DNA from: Helopsaltes ochotensis
Taxonomy: Eukaryota; Chordata; Aves; Passeriformes; Locustellidae
Direction: 5' to 3'
DNA length: 64,000 nucleotides
Assembly: GCA_013400155.1 (NCBI GenBank)
Contig: VXBM01000022.1
Coordinates: forward strand, 483,134 to 547,133
In this document: piece by piece, positions 12,301 to 26,185 of the stretch
Layout: each line of letters begins with the position of its first letter
How positions within the stretch are numbered: the stretch's first letter is position 1
Made by a program: the position numbers and the translations under genes
Notes under the pieces: generated by a model
Database searches by the model: none
Told to the model about the DNA's origin: nothing
What the model saw: the letters and a program-made list of their open reading frames with translations, nothing else

Positions 12301-15300
12301 ATATGAAATCTGATGGATTATGGAAAATAGTACTTGTGAAAGACACAAGAAGATAAGGAAGATTTCTCTGGGTAAAAAAAAAAAAAAGACTACAACAGTG
12401 AGTAATATCTTTGTCAATAGTTACTGGGCACATAACAAATCAAGTGAGCTGGCTTGCAGTTTAAGATCAACCCTGAGAATTTAAATGAGTTTTGCTCAGG
12501 AAATGTGAACATGCCTGAAAAGGTTTTCAGTTTTAAAATCTGCAGATCAAAAATTGCACTGCACCAAGTGCTGGCCTGCTTTGGAGTTATAGGTAACTGG
12601 TTGTCCAAGTCTGTTACATGGTAATGGCTTCTAGGGTCTGGGATACAGTTATGACTACCTTAGAAATGTACGAAGGGCAGAGGGTTTACGATGCTCCCTT
12701 GTGTGTCTTTTCAAGTGTACCTTCTGCATATTCAGTTGTAATCCAATCAACCCTCTCCTGAAACCAGAAAATGGAGGATTCAAGTTCAAGAGGAATTCAA
12801 GGGAAGAGGAGAACAGAAGCTGAACTGAAGATGATGTCTAACACTCCAAAAGTTTTGCCTTCAGCTTCATACCTGGGGTTGGTGGTGACAGAGGTACTGG
12901 CTCCTTGCTACCTTGGTGGGGTCCCACTGCCCTGCCCTGCACCCCTGCTTTCCCTGCACACACACTGTGGCCTCAAGTCCAGCTGGGGCCTGCTACCAGA
13001 CCAAGCCAAGGCTCAGTGGATGGCTGAAGGGCCGATTTAATTCATTAAAGCTGCAGAAAAAACCCCAAACAAACAACCTAGCAAAAACATCTCAAAACTA
13101 TTATTTTTTTGCAAGGTTAACATATTGACCCAGTTTATTGTGTGATCACATGTGCCAGAGGGGTGCAATGGAAGAAAAAAAACAAGCATCTGGGATTAGA
13201 CACAGAAGAAGAAGGAGCAAAGTAGGTGGGAAAGGGACTGATACCTCCTGCTTTTACTGCAAGCAAGCCCTTAGTTTAGTTTAACTGTAATGTGACACGG
13301 TACCCTGAGTGTACATTTACCCCAAATAAGTGCTCTGCTATGTAAGGAAGGTGCTCAGGGCACTTCTTGCAGAGAATGAACAATCTGCTTCTCAATTTAA
13401 GACTAATTTTTCAGGCCCTCTGCTGCTTCAAATGGGTATCACTGCACCAAATTCTGCTTCTAGGCAATTTATAAAGCCATGTTTTTAAAGTCATATTTTT
13501 AAAATCTTATCCAGCAGAGTAAGAAATGAAAAGGACTATCAGAAAGGAGGATACTGAAGGAGATCTCTGTCATTCTCTGCACACCTAGACAAGAGTCATG
13601 GCCCTGTGTCTGAAAAACTCACTCTAGAAAAAGAAAAGCATATGTGTTTGGGAGTAATTTTTGCTGACATACTATGGGAGACCCTTGCTTATGTTCACTT
13701 CAAGTCCACCAGAAATTGGCAAAATCTGAACTCCGTGCCTAAAGATAATGATGTCAAATCACAATGATCCTTTCTGTTATTGCCTTTCAGATCAATTGAT
13801 GAAATAAAGGCTGGAGCCAGTGAAGTCAACATGAGGTCTGGCCCTGTCGGGTTTGCAGGGTCAGTCCATTATGTTTCACAGGATGGGAAATGGTTACATG
13901 GCAACAATGACACAGATGAGAAATCTGAAGTGTAAATTTGGTGGTATAGGTGGCATTTGTCAGAACCTGTGGGATCACAGTAGTTGGTGTTGCTAGATGT
14001 ATTTCCTCTTCATATCCTTTTAGAAGAAAGAGAAAATGTATAGCTGGATGAGGGAAGGGTCAAGTTATATGACTGTAATATGCAGATTGAAAATCAGAGG
14101 GTTTGTATGTTTTAATACAGCTCTGTGATCAAGAAAAATAAATGGTTATGCCAGTGAGTTCTACTTCCACAAAATATTTATTAAAAGCTGCACACATACC
14201 ATATATTTCTGAAAGTAAAAATCCATGGCATTTGTTTTGAGGTCCATACTTAACTGCACTCCAAACCTTGGACTGAACACTAACAGCCTATACTGATTGA
14301 AATTATGGGCATGTGTTGTAATTAAATAAGCATCTGATTTGTCCTCATCTTTACATAATGTACAGGAGTTGAGGATTAGATCCACAAGAGGACAAAGGAG
14401 CCACAGCGCAGGGTGTTGCAATGCTCAGCCTGTATAAACCCTGCACCAAAGTGGTCGATTAGGCTCCAGGTTTGAATGGCACATGGGAGAGGTAAGCTGG
14501 GAAAAGTGAAATAACCCACTGCCAATAAGCAGGGTAGGAGCTGTGCAAACTGCCCAGCAGAAAATGCTGGTTTTAATCAATATTCATTGACCCACAGGAA
14601 ATGACAGGAACTTGGTAATACAGTGTCTAGGAACTAATCTGAGGTCTGTGTGCTAATTAATAGCTTTTTTACATGGTCACTTAAAACACTGGTAGATATT
14701 GGAGGTCTCTCCTCCAGGGTACCCAACAGTCTGAGAGTTCTGAGAAGCAGAAGGGCAGCAGAGTGAAGAAGGAACTTCTGTTACTGACCTTCAAGCAAAT
14801 GACTTCATATCTTGTATTATATACTTTGAAAACACTAGGTGGTTTCATTGTTTTAATGTATGTTAGTCTGGTTTTCTATACTGAAGATCAATCACAACTT
14901 GTTAGTGTGATCTGGAGGAATTCAAAAGCAGAATTTTCCTAACTTAACTTTCATCACTGTGTTAACAATGACCCAAGAACATCCCAGCCATTTCCCTGTC
15001 TTCTTTATTGCTTTGGTAATGCCCATCTTCTATAACTTATCTGTCAATTTCTACATGACACAGTGCCTAATTTATTACCTCCTCTTAGATGATATCCATC
15101 ATGTTTTCTTTGTTTATAAAATTTATTTTCTGATAAAAGTAAAATACACAGTGATGATCCTGGAAAATACATATTGCATCATATTGCATTTTCTGTTTAC
15201 TTACAAGCCTTTAATTATTAACGTCTATTTACTGTAGTACTGCTGTGTAATCTTAAGATCAGGCTACAATTACTTCAGGAATTCAGTTGGGGTTATTTCT

Positions 15301-15302
15301 GA

Positions 15303-15460
15303 AATCATAAAATCATAGAATGGTTGGGGTTGTAAGAGACCATTATGTTCATCTAGGTCCATCCCTCTTGCCTTGGGCAGGGAGGCCACCCACCAGATGA
15401 GGTTGCACAGGGCCCCATCCAACCTGGCTTGAGCACTTCCAGGGTGGATCATCCCATCTA
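15303..15460 (-). mobile_element. CR1 LINE fragment, 3' end
   Basis: Read on the plus strand it begins with ATCATAAAATCATAGAATGG, continues with GGTTGGGGTTGTAAGAGACC, and then shows TTGGGCAGGGAGGCCACCCA, GGCCCCATCCAACCTGGCTT and GAGCACTTCCAGGGTGG. This is the reverse complement of a CR1 3' UTR, so the element points to the minus strand. CR1 is the main LINE of birds. Copies are usually severely 5'-truncated and end in short ATTCTATGATT-type repeats instead of poly(A). The 5' boundary near 15460 is approximate. A minus-strand open frame over it has no coding meaning. Confidence 0.92.
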
Positions 15461-18400
15461 TACTGCATGTGCTGCTCTCCAAGCAGGCAGTACCCACACA
15501 GGTTTATTTAGAATATCTGCTTTTTCATTTATCAGCTCTTCAGAACTACAAGATAAAAATTATTATATACTTTCACCCAGCAAGGTGTTGAGTAAATACT
15601 TGCATGTTTTGGGCAATCTGCTCTCCAAATCTTCATCCTTATTACTAACCTTCTCTTTACCCGCACTTGCTTTAGTATCATCATTATTGAAGTGTGCTAG
15701 CTGGCATAATAGAACATAACTACGCAGTTCCTTTGCTAGCAGGATTTTTTCTCCACTCAGACTAGAAATTCCAGAGTTCCCCATAGTGACTTGGGGCTTC
15801 TCATAGGAATTCTGGTAGCATTTTTGTCTAATAATATTCTTAATATTTCTGTCCAGATTCAAACTCAACCATGGATATTTATAGCAGATTCTTATTACCA
15901 CTGCTATGCAGATTTTTTTCATCTTACCCCTTTTCTCACTTTCCCCTAAAAATGTTTAGACCCAGGGAAATTCTGTCTTATATTTATCTAACTATGCTTT
16001 TTTACCAACTTTTATATAGTAAGTTTAACCAAAAATCAGAAATATTGGTTTTATATTAAAAAGTAAAAACCAAGCTATCACTACACAACACATTTACTGC
16101 ACCTTTACTGAAGTAGTTGCATAAATGGTGTGCCAGTTTTTCTCTGATGCCTCCATGAATCTGTCAGTGAAAGGCAAGGAGATCTGTGGGTGCTCTACAC
16201 TTTAAACTAGGCTTCAAATTTCCTTGTTTCTCCATTGCTGAATCATTGATTTGTTAACAACCAATCTTGAGCCAAAATACAGTCAGTACCATCATGAAGT
16301 CGTTTAGGTTCACTAATTAACTGGTAAATTGGGTTTTTTGTGGAAATACTTGTGCATGGCCTTCCCTTTCTTTATGAAGTACAAAAACAATTGTTCCATC
16401 TCATTATCACACTGAGTGAACAGAAGTGGAGAAAGCTGGTAGGACTGTTCAGCTTGGAAATGTATTCACAGTTTCTTGGGGAAACTCAGCAACAAAATCA
16501 AGATTAGTATTTCTCAATCATTCATTCAGTATTGAACCCATGCTGCTATCCAAGCTTGAATGTCAGAGACAGAAAATAATGAACATGCAAATAAATTTCA
16601 AAAATTCACACTTTATTTTATGCTTTCCTACAGAACCATTTTGAATTAAAAACAGACTTTCAACCATTAACGTATTTCATGTTGTAAAGATAGGTCTATA
16701 ATACACAGAAAACATTGAGGAAATATTTCTTAAATTTTTAAAACTAATTTCCAAGCTAATATGAAAGTTATTACTTGAAGCTTAATATTATCATATGCAC
16801 CTGTAAAGGTTGGTCAATTACAAGTTACCCATAAACCCTTTTTTGTTATTTTAACATCATAAATAGTAATCTGGCATTAAATATTTGTGATCTGGGCCAG
16901 TAACCTTTTTCAGTCTCACAGGACTTTTTTTAATTAAACTATATCTTTGTCCCATGTCTATAATCCTCTCTTTGACATTTTATATACAAGACACCTTGCT
17001 GCAAAAAGGTCAAGCAGTACAGTTATAAATGGAAAAGAGATTAAAAGTATTCTCAAGCCACAGTGATCTAAAAGAGAGTTAAATATGGAGTGTTCTTCAC
17101 AGGCTTCCTTAGATGAGTTAAGAGGAAACCCTGTTGGCAGATTTTTATTATAAGAACACCAAAGCAAATGAAAATTATTTGTCAAAAATGAATAATGCAC
17201 AATTTTAATTTGCATATTGGAATAATTAGCTCCAAAAGAACCCTATAGGGTTTTGTCTCCATAAAACTTTTATGTATACCATTGCCAAATGCAGCTTATG
17301 TGTTTATATAATTTTTTCCTTTTAACATAGTTTTATTGTAAAAATAAAACCCCAAACAACTACAGTAACATCTTGCTACAGTTAATGATATTTTTCCCCT
17401 TCGTTTTTCCTGTAAAAGAAACATGATGGACATAAACTGCTCCTTCCTGGAAAATATGTGAGAAATTCAAGAATGGGAAATGGTAAGAGATATTGCAGGA
17501 GCCAGTGTAAGTCAGAGTAAGTATATATGTATATAAGTATATACGTAGTACAAGTAAACATATCCACAGTGCCAGTGAGTGGCTTCTTTATTTTTATCAG
17601 AACATTAAGCAGAAATTGAAGGAACATTTTTCCCTATTATTCTCCAGCTGGCATATTTTGACCTCAACTTGTTCACTCTGTACCACACTGGAATAACTTT
17701 AATGCTGTAAATGGGTACAACTAAGCAATACATTGATGGTAATGTCTTAAGTAACCTAGCAAAGCATGGTACCCAATTGCTGAAATGCTGTTCTGTATCT
17801 TTCAGAATTTACTTTGTTACCCTCAAGAGGCCAAACCCTGATCTGGAAACTCTTTACTGCTAATTTCTTTTCATCAGTTTTATCTAGTCCAGTGAAATAA
17901 GTGTATTTCTTCTAAGTCTGTGTCATCAGAGTGCCTGTTGTTTAGATGCAAATGCTGGAAATAGCATGGTATGCAGTGACCCCAAGATCTCTCTTGCAGT
18001 TTTGTAGTCTGTTAGTGTGTGTGTTCTCAAATGGTCCACTGACTGACTTACATAGAAAAGAGGGTTTTACACCATCTGTTTAAAACTACCCGAGGCATCT
18101 AACTGAGGTGTTATGCAGAGGATCTAAGTTTAGGGGCAGTTTCCTGTAGCCTCTCTTCACAGACAGCTGATCAATGTGCCTAAAGCAGCAGAATTAGTGG
18201 GGAATACCCCAAAGATCCCAGTGCAGCCATAGCATTTGTAAGGACAGCAGAGCCAGGGTCAGTATACTTTCATTACAGACCTAAATTTACACCAGAGTGA
18301 TACTATTAAAAATCTTAGGTATAATTTGAACTTCAGTCCTGTTTCTTTTTTCCATTTTGCCATTTTAATCTTTGTTTGCCCTAAATTAAAGGCTGCTTAC

Positions 18401-21400
18401 TGTTTCCAATTTCTTTCAGATGCATAAAGTAACCGAACTGTTGTGTCCAACAAATCCAGCTCCTGTCTAAAGAAACTAGACACCCTGTTTGTAGAACATC
18501 ATATCTGACAGGACTAGATTAGCAGCTCCAAGCCTGTTGACTCAGTCTTATTAGATCTGTGTGCCAAAAAAATAAACATGTGAAAGAGAATTTATAAGGT
18601 AAAAACTTGCCACTAGTGCAAATTGTAACAAATGGGAAGCTAAATTGCACATTAGTGTGAAGATGCAGTGTGATGAACAGGACACCCTCCCCACATGCAC
18701 ACAGCCTCATTATGCATGTGAAATCCTATCTGCTTACTTGTGTACAGGGTTGGCTGTTTTCAGCTGTTCAAAATGAAAGCCAGCTTGTGACAGTCACACT
18801 CCACATACCTCCAAGGCAGGATGAGGGAGCTCCATTACAAAGGGCACACTGCAGAGCTTGGGCTTTGGGCTTGGCATGCTGTGAGACTCCCCATCTGATA
18901 GTGTAGTCTGACGAGTCTGGCATTCCTACGACTCAGGGTTTTAATCTGCTTTCATAAAGCACTATACATTAGAAATCTGTAAGAGAAAAACAAGTAGCAT
19001 GAAAATTTTTATTACTAAAAGCATTTTCCCACTGGAAAAGATAATCCTAAAGGCATATATTGTGAATGTTGCAAGGGTCCAGAATGCTTTAAAAACAACA
19101 TGCCCGTGCACCTGAGACTACGGTTATATGTGACACTTTAGTCCACCTAACAGCAAGCTGCTATGACAAGTGTCTCATTTTTACCAGTGTTCCAGTTTTT
19201 TCCATTTGTGCTGGCTTGGCACATGCACACCTCTGGAGTGAACTGGTTCAACTCGATAAACTGGCAGAAAAATATCTGATCATCTCGTTGCAAATGTTAA
19301 TTTTCTACCATTTTAACCCCTTAAATCTAGTTCCCATGGGATCAGATAAGTCCCAAAGAAAGTGCCAGGAAGTAGCAGGAGCACATGGCTGGTACCAGGG
19401 ACAAAGGGGATACGGGCTGCTGCTGTAGTGGCTCAATAGTGGCACAAACTTTTTCTCAATTTTTCTTCTTCCCATGGGAATTCTTATGAGATGTGGTTTT
19501 GCCTTGACACTTCTAGGTTTTACTATTTCTTATTGCCCTTGCAGAAGATATGGTTAAAGAACAAAGAACATAATCACATTTTGGTTATTTACTGGTTTTC
19601 TGGGAGTTCATGGTAACGGTGGGCCTGAAATTTGCCCCAACAACTTATGGCATTGCACTTATGTTTCAATCTCTGTAACAATGCCAAAAATGCCTTTGAT
19701 TTTCTTCTGAACATATCTTTGGCAACACTGTGATTAGCCACACTGCATTTGTGAACAGTGAGAAAACATAAAAATATCGAAATAATATGATGTGCAATTT
19801 GGTAATTTCTGGGAAAACACTGAAATCATATTGTAGGAAAACTGTATTATTTCTGTATTCACTGAATAATACCAAATAGCAATCACTGTTTAGCTGACTA
19901 AACAAACTTGGGTACTGGCATTTCCAATGTATAAGGAGACCTAACTGGCCTCCATCTTCCACTCCTAAAAGTCTCAGGACTGTGTCACTTCTGCCAACCC
20001 CACATGGATGTCTCAGATAAGCCTAAGAGGATCTCAAATTGAACTGTATTTTGGCAACTTATTTTTGACGTATTACTGGGATTTAGATATTCAGGTCGTG
20101 TGCCAACAGCTACATGTAGATGTCTACATCCAGGTGTCTTAATCCCAGAACAAATCCTGTCCTGAAAGCTCAACTCATTTCTTAAACATAGGTATATAGT
20201 GCCATTTTAGATGTTCCAGAGTTCAGATTTCTATATAGGGGTGACAGATGTAACACAGGATATATGAAAGATATTGGTGCCCTCTTGCAATGACAGCTGG
20301 AATCAAAGGACCTCTGAGTTGACACTCACTCTTATGTTTTCTCAAGCGAATTATGTTCTGAGGTGTCCAGAGTCAAAGGCAGTCTCTCTGAAAGGAATTG
20401 TCTCAAAATACAACAGCCTGAACAGCATTCACAAGTTGGAGTTTCGTTTTGTTAGTTGCTTAGTTGGGTTTGTTTTTTTGACTGGACCCCTATTCTTCAT
20501 TTAAATAATTTAGTCATCTTTTTCTCCTAGCTCCATGCACTCAAATGGGTAAATACCCACAGTTTTCCCATCAGCTTCAAATTCGTGCAGCCAACCCCCG
20601 CGTATGGTCCTTCATTTTCCTTTGTAGGAAAAGGCTGCTCAAGGTATATCTATCTCTTGGGTTGTGGCCAATGAGCTGTGAGGAAAACACTGTCACACCT
20701 CCAGAAAATCAGTTACTAAACTTGCCTTCTTATGGTTCCTCACAGAAACTGTTTTCACATGCTTCAAAGGAAGACATAGAGAAAATGGAAGGAAAAAGGA
20801 AAGACATAGGTCAAGCTGACATATTCAAGAGGTTTCAAAGACGTACTGCGCACACCCCTGAGGTTGTCTACCTTGACAGTTGAGACTCTGCCATTTGGAA
20901 CTAGAAATATGGAAACACTGTGGGAAGCACAATGGGGGAAAAAAATAGTATATTACTTTGTTAATCAGTGCTGTCTCTTATTTGAAATTAAGGCATGTAT
21001 GAAACCGCATATACGTCTTTGCCTCCGTGGAATTCAAACTATATTGCGTATGTGATAAAGATTACTTTCCTATAATAATTTACTTTCCCATTCACATCAA
21101 TATTCATACCCTAGTGTACAGCTTTAAACAGATTTTTCCATTGCATCTGTCCACAGAGCAAACAAATCTTTATGCACGTTCTTCAATTAACTCTACTGGA
21201 GCAGACTCCATTAACATGTAAATGAAAAAGTCACTCTGGCCTGGTCTACAATGCCCTAGAAAGTTTCACTGGTCTATTTGGTTACCACATGAAGAAATCA
21301 TACTTTTAATAAACACAATTAAGCTGACAAAAGCCTTAGCATGATGTGGTTATATTAAGAAACTAATTTAATTTACTATTGTCTCCTCTCTTTGAAAGTA

Positions 21401-22879
21401 GGAACATCTCAGCTATACAAGAACAAGAAAACATCAAAGCTTGGTTACTTATACTTTCATATCTTAGCAACAAGAATAGTCCATAAGTGTAACAAAGCCA
21501 CAATTCTTTCTAAAGATTGATAAAAGCTATAAAAGGTCAAACTGGCATTGAAGTTGCTATGATGTCAAAAGTTTTGTTGTTCTACCCTCACTGTTGTCAA
21601 TAATCAGTGGGAACTATAGTTACTGTTTTGCTAAACACAATCATAGACTTAACTGTGATTACAGAAAGCAATTTACCACCTGCCATAACTTATCCTTTTG
21701 CTAATGGAAAAAAAATCACAGAAAATGCTGGATTTAGTAGCAAATCACTTTTCAGGATAAACGAACCACATGTGACCATATGTTATGAGAGAGCTTGGAA
21801 TGGAAAAATATTTTTGAAATATTTTTTATTTTGTAATTCACTGTGTACAGTTTTGCATATTATTCGTAATAATTTAATGTGCTACAGAATAAACCTGCCT
21901 TCATTATTCATCATTATTTTTGCAATCTTTATTTCTGCAATATTCTCCAGCAATATAATATCACTAGCAAAGTAAATATCCCCCTTAAAAGGGTTATTTC
22001 TTTCATGAAAAAAAACAGAGTGAGAATCTTTAGCTAACTTCAATAATGAGGTAAAGCACAAGAATATCCTGAATTTTTGGCTTGAAGATGTTTGCTGGTA
22101 TTTTTGCTTTCTTTTTTGGGACAAACATATCTCCACTCAAATTTTTCAAAAACCTGGCCTATGCCCTCCTTCAGTAGTTGTGTTCCTGCATGCTGCAATT
22201 TATTTTTAAAATCTGAGCCCACAGCTCTGTTGCCCTTCAGTGCAGTACATCCCACTGGCTGTGAGGAGAAGCGAGTATTCATCTGCTGTTCTCCAGACAG
22301 GCATGCACTCCACAGCTCAGGGGTTCACCTGGGAAGTGCTAGGCTCTCCCAAAGATTGCTGCAGGTATTGCTGATGATTTGGGGAGGTTTTTTAAGTGAT
22401 ACAGCTCTCCTGGCCAAACAAGAATTCGCCTGGAAAAAATTACTGTCCTTCCTGCAGAACATGTGTGAATTTAAAGCATGTTAAATCCTGAATAACTCAG
22501 ATAGGCTGGCTGATGATGACTCACAAACCTTAGCCCATGGACCAAACTGGTTTTGGCACATGACAGAATTTTTTTGTTCTCAATGTGCTGTCATTAATAT
22601 TTACCAACAGTCCTTGGCAAAGGACATTGTTAGAAGAATTTGCAAGTCAACATACTTTATACCTACTTGCATTCCTCTCGAAATATCTGTGGTTTCCTTC
22701 CTGAATTTTTGTGAGGTTGGAAAAATAAGAATTACACCCAGAAAAAATGTAAAGATCAATTAAAAAGTACCATACATTTATAGCACTAATACCTAGGTAG
22801 TTTTAAAAAGGTTCTTTAATGGCTGGTTATGAAAATGGTTTTGGACAATTTCAGTGGTTATAAAACACTATTCCTTTTT
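15461..22879. other. Unique AT-rich non-coding sequence
   Basis: There is no exon or repeat family that I can support in this stretch. A TA-rich microsatellite-like patch (TATATGTATATAAGTATATA, about 17521-17547) is the only obvious simple sequence. The longest open frames, about 119-130 codons near 15.6-15.9, 21.6-22.0 and 22.1-22.5 kb, have no recognisable domains and overlap frames on the opposite strand. Confidence 0.5.
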
Positions 22880-23320
22880 CTGTAATTCCCAAGGTCATCC
22901 TTTGTTCTTTCTTCCCTTAGATAAAAATCAATCCTCAGGAATGGCTCCTGCTCTTAGAGGTATATTGCCTATTTTAGCTAGTAGTTCAGCTACTTTTTGT
23001 TTTTCCTTTTTAAAACTCTCAAATGAATATTATCCACCCCCAGGGATTTTCTACCATTAACTTTATCTAGTTGCTAAAATGTCTCATATTCAGAGGCCAC
23101 TTTCTCTGACAATGCCTCATCTGTAAAAATTACCCTTGAGTTAGAAATGTCTGCCTCATAGTCATTAGTGAAGACTGATTACAAAGAATTCATGTAATTC
23201 TCCACAATCTATTCTTTGGTTTTAATTACAACTTTAGTGGTCAATTTGACCCAGGCACTTCTTTAGCCTATTCTTCCTGATACAGTTAAAGAATTTCTTA
23301 CTGTTTGTTTTAATGTGTTT
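22880..23320 (-). pseudogene. Decayed CR1-clade LINE ORF2 fragment (endonuclease-RT linker to start of RT)
   Basis: CR1-type ORF2 encodes an apurinic-like endonuclease and a reverse transcriptase that copy the element at the target site. Four in-order pieces are visible on the minus strand. Positions 23237-23317 give a 27-codon open piece containing IKTNSKKFFNCIRKNRLKK, like the basic linker after the endonuclease. Positions 23005-23070 give LDKVNGRKSLGVDNIHLRVL, matching the start of the RT domain (K-S-P-G-P-D-x-I-H-x-R-V-L-K in the family). Positions 22931-22993 give VAELLAKIG and GAIPED, matching the following RT segment. About 22880-22897 gives DDLGNYRK, matching D-P-G-N-Y-R-P. The pieces lie in different frames and are broken by stops, so the copy is dead and old. 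No CR1 3' tail follows it on the minus strand. It could belong to CR1 itself or to a related L3/CR1-clade lineage. Confidence 0.75.
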
Positions 23321-25002
23321 CTGACTATTAGCTTTTTTAAAACATTTGTCATCAAAAATTATAATTCACTGAATCAAAAGATGTTTTTTTTTTTTGTCAT
23401 GAGAAGTCCAGCTGTTTAAAAGAGGATTGATATCCATTTTCCCTTTTGTGTAACTTTCTTAAAAGGAGTGTTAAGCAGGCCACCCAGCAGATACTATGGG
23501 ACACTGCCCACCATGACATTTTTTATTCAGGTCACTACCAGGATCAATTTTTGGGACTGAAAACACAATCATTACTTGGAAGAAAGAGATCTTTTTTGTC
23601 CACTCTATCCAGGAAGATGCATCAGCTTTAGGATATGTGCTGGATCCCACTGGGATCCAAGTACTACTTGCAGAGGGCTCTGTGAATACTGGCTTTGTCT
23701 AAGTGCGCGAGTCATGTCTCCATTTGATTAGCCTTCTTGTTTTCCCTTTTCTAGTTAATTCTTTTGCACAGCTTAAGAATCAACTCTTTCCTCTTGAGTT
23801 TGTGTATTAGGACTGAAGAGACAAATATTTACTGTATTTGTTCATTCCATATTCTACGGTAACTTTTAAATCCTTTATCAAAAGAAGTGATCTGAGTGGA
23901 CCCTGTACACACCCAGTACTGTCTTCAAGTCTGATAGGTTTCGAGAGAGAAATTCTGAATTTTTAATAGAGATTGCATTAAAAGAAATAAACCTCATCTT
24001 TTTTATTAAAATTAACTTTTGCATAATACCCTGAATAATTATTTTCTGCATGATATTTTATCTTGGTCAACATTTCTGAGAAATCCAGATTCCCAAACCA
24101 TTCCTACTTTGCCATAATTGCACACCACTGGATAAGGTTTCATAATAGTTTATTACACTTCTTAATTGTGCAATATAATTATATAGTTTAAGGTATTTTA
24201 ATATTTTTTCTTTTCAAAATTTGAATGCTGAGAAATTCCTATTTCCAGAACTGTTTGTCATGTGTCTAAACACAGACACATAACACATGCATATAATAGC
24301 ATAATGCCTACACTATTCACCATTCAAGAAAATATCATCCCTACATATTCTACAAGGACTGTTTTTCTGGTTTTTTTTTAAATAATAGTTACCCTGCAGC
24401 TCTTGATTTTTTTTTTTTTTGCTTCATGCAGCACACATGACTTTATTATGTTCAGTTTTTAATGTGTCTCAAGGTTGTTGACAGTTTTAAGAAGATGTTT
24501 TTGAGATACTCAAGGTCAATGTTTATAATTTTAATCTTATTCTGGTTATTTGTCTCTATTGTGTCACCACAGGAGACATCTGTGTATTTGGGATTTGAGT
24601 ATTCATGCTCTCATGCTTACATGTGAAGACAGTGAACACATTAAAAGAAAACAGCTCAATGAAATAATTTAAATGTTATTTAAGAATGGTATCTTATTGA
24701 TAGCTACTGAGAAGTCAAGCCTTATAATTTTAAACATGAGTGAGTCTGGCTTAGCTGTTTAAAGGAAATGGTATGGGAGTCATATTTCAGCAGCAGCTAA
24801 AGACTGTTGTGGCTGAGTTGTCTTTCCATGTCCCCAGGTGGAAGAACAGGTACCAAGTGTTTGAATGAGCCCCAGAAACACAAAAAGCCTTTACAGGGCT
24901 AGCTCTTTTTTTCACTGGCTTCTCACCAAGAAGGTGAAAATGTGAATTGGTATCTTATCCATCCTTTTAGACCATCAGTCCCAAATTTGTTGTCAGTTGG
25001 GG

Positions 25003-25120
25003 TCCAATTCGGCCCCATTTTGAGCAGTACCTTAGCACACACAGAACCATTGAACTCAATGTAACTAATTGTGCAGTAAAGTTCTAATCAGATTGAATAA
25101 TGGCAGCAGAATAGGGCCCT
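25003..25120. repeat. Ancient amniote interspersed repeat (candidate, name unknown)
   Basis: The segment runs from CCAATTCGGCCCC through GAGCAGTACCTTAGCACACA, CCATTGAACTCAATG, TGTGCAGTAAAGTTCTAATC and AATAATGGCAGCAGAAT to AGGGCCCT. I recognise this order (a CCATTGAAxTCAATG core, a TGxxGTAAAGTT arm, and a GCAGAATxGGGCCC end) as a pattern common in reptile and bird genomes. It includes the short palindrome ATTGAACTCAAT. I cannot give the library name with confidence. It is diverged, consistent with an old insertion. Confidence 0.5.
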
Positions 25121-26185
25121 CGGTAATAAGAATTAATCATACCAGATTTTTGAAACTGATTTTTTCATTGTACAGCTGAGCTGAGAGAACAGATGAAAGT
25201 AAAAAAGACAATACTCAGGAGCATAGTTACTGATAAATAATTACAACAAGGACATTATAATTATTTAATTAAAATTTGTGCATGGGGAGAGATTATGAGT
25301 CTTTCAGCTTGCTGCCTCATTTAGATGATACTAGTCATTAACCAATTTTGCTGTAGTCAGCTACTAAATGTCCACACAGCCTCCCTTATTTTTTAAAACT
25401 CTTCCATCAGCAAAACCGGCTGCATGCACTGTGCAATGTTACTGAAGAACAAAGTGCCACACTTAGTAATATAATTAAAGGCAGTCTCGACTTTTTAAAG
25501 GAAACTTGTACTTCAATTAATCAAGATCATCAAATAAACAGGAACAAAAGAGTGTTTATCTCTGCTTTTGAAGTTATTAATTAGCAAACCACACAGAGAG
25601 CACTGTGGAGTTGACAATGGGCCTGTAATTCTTCCTACTGAAGTTATTTTGTTCCTTCCCTTAATATCATTTTCTACTGGCTTTTTTTTTTCTGGGAATA
25701 TAAACATCATAGACATATAATTCGTCAGGAAAACGGTAGCTCCAACACAATAAAAAACATGTTTTCAACATCATCTTCCTCAGCAATTTCTTTAGATCGA
25801 CAAATTTTTTAGTTCAAGGCTGTTTTTGGGAGTGATTTCCCAGCATGTCTTTCTGTAGCTCACTGCCTGAATTTGCACCCTTAAAGCAGGCATTTTGCAA
25901 CCAGCTGTATCTTTCTTCCAACTGGCAGATATTTTATTTCTTCCTATGTTTTCCCTCAGTTTCCAGCTGGTAGGTATTCTAACACCTTTAATGTTTTCCC
26001 TCAGTTTTTTTCTTCACATTGCCAAACAGATGGCAGGTTCTCACATTTACACAACAAATCCTAATGTTCTTTCAGTTATACCAATACACAATAGGAGTGA
26101 CACTTCTGCAACTGAGAGATCCAGGCTTTGTTAAAAAGGTATTTGCAATGGAAAAAATGAGGCCCACAAACATAAGATGTGAATA

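Larger units (their letters stand above)
3967..15302. other. Unique AT-rich non-coding sequence with small embedded elements
   Basis: About 11 kb with no exon I can support. Smaller elements inside it are listed separately: a 22-bp duplication, a CTCF-like motif, an ancient-repeat scrap and a 20-bp duplication. A modestly GC-rich patch at about 12.87-13.03 kb has only one or two CpGs, so it is not an island. Short A runs (for example 12376-12388) are the only other low-complexity features. Confidence 0.5.

Noticed and set aside
15270..15497. Minus-strand open frame of 75 codons
   Set aside because: It lies over the CR1 3' UTR fragment; this part of CR1 is non-coding and the frame is accidental.
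15563..15922. 119-codon minus-strand open frame
   Set aside because: The composition looks random, it shows no family resemblance, and overlapping frames lie on the other strand.
18250..18345. Ancient-repeat-like words (AAATTTACACCAGAGTGATA)
   Set aside because: Only about 20 bases resemble the old repeat type; this is too little to call.
22092..22484. 130-codon open frame on the plus strand
   Set aside because: It shows no recognisable domain or exon structure, and the minus strand is open across part of the same DNA. Its length is within chance for this window.
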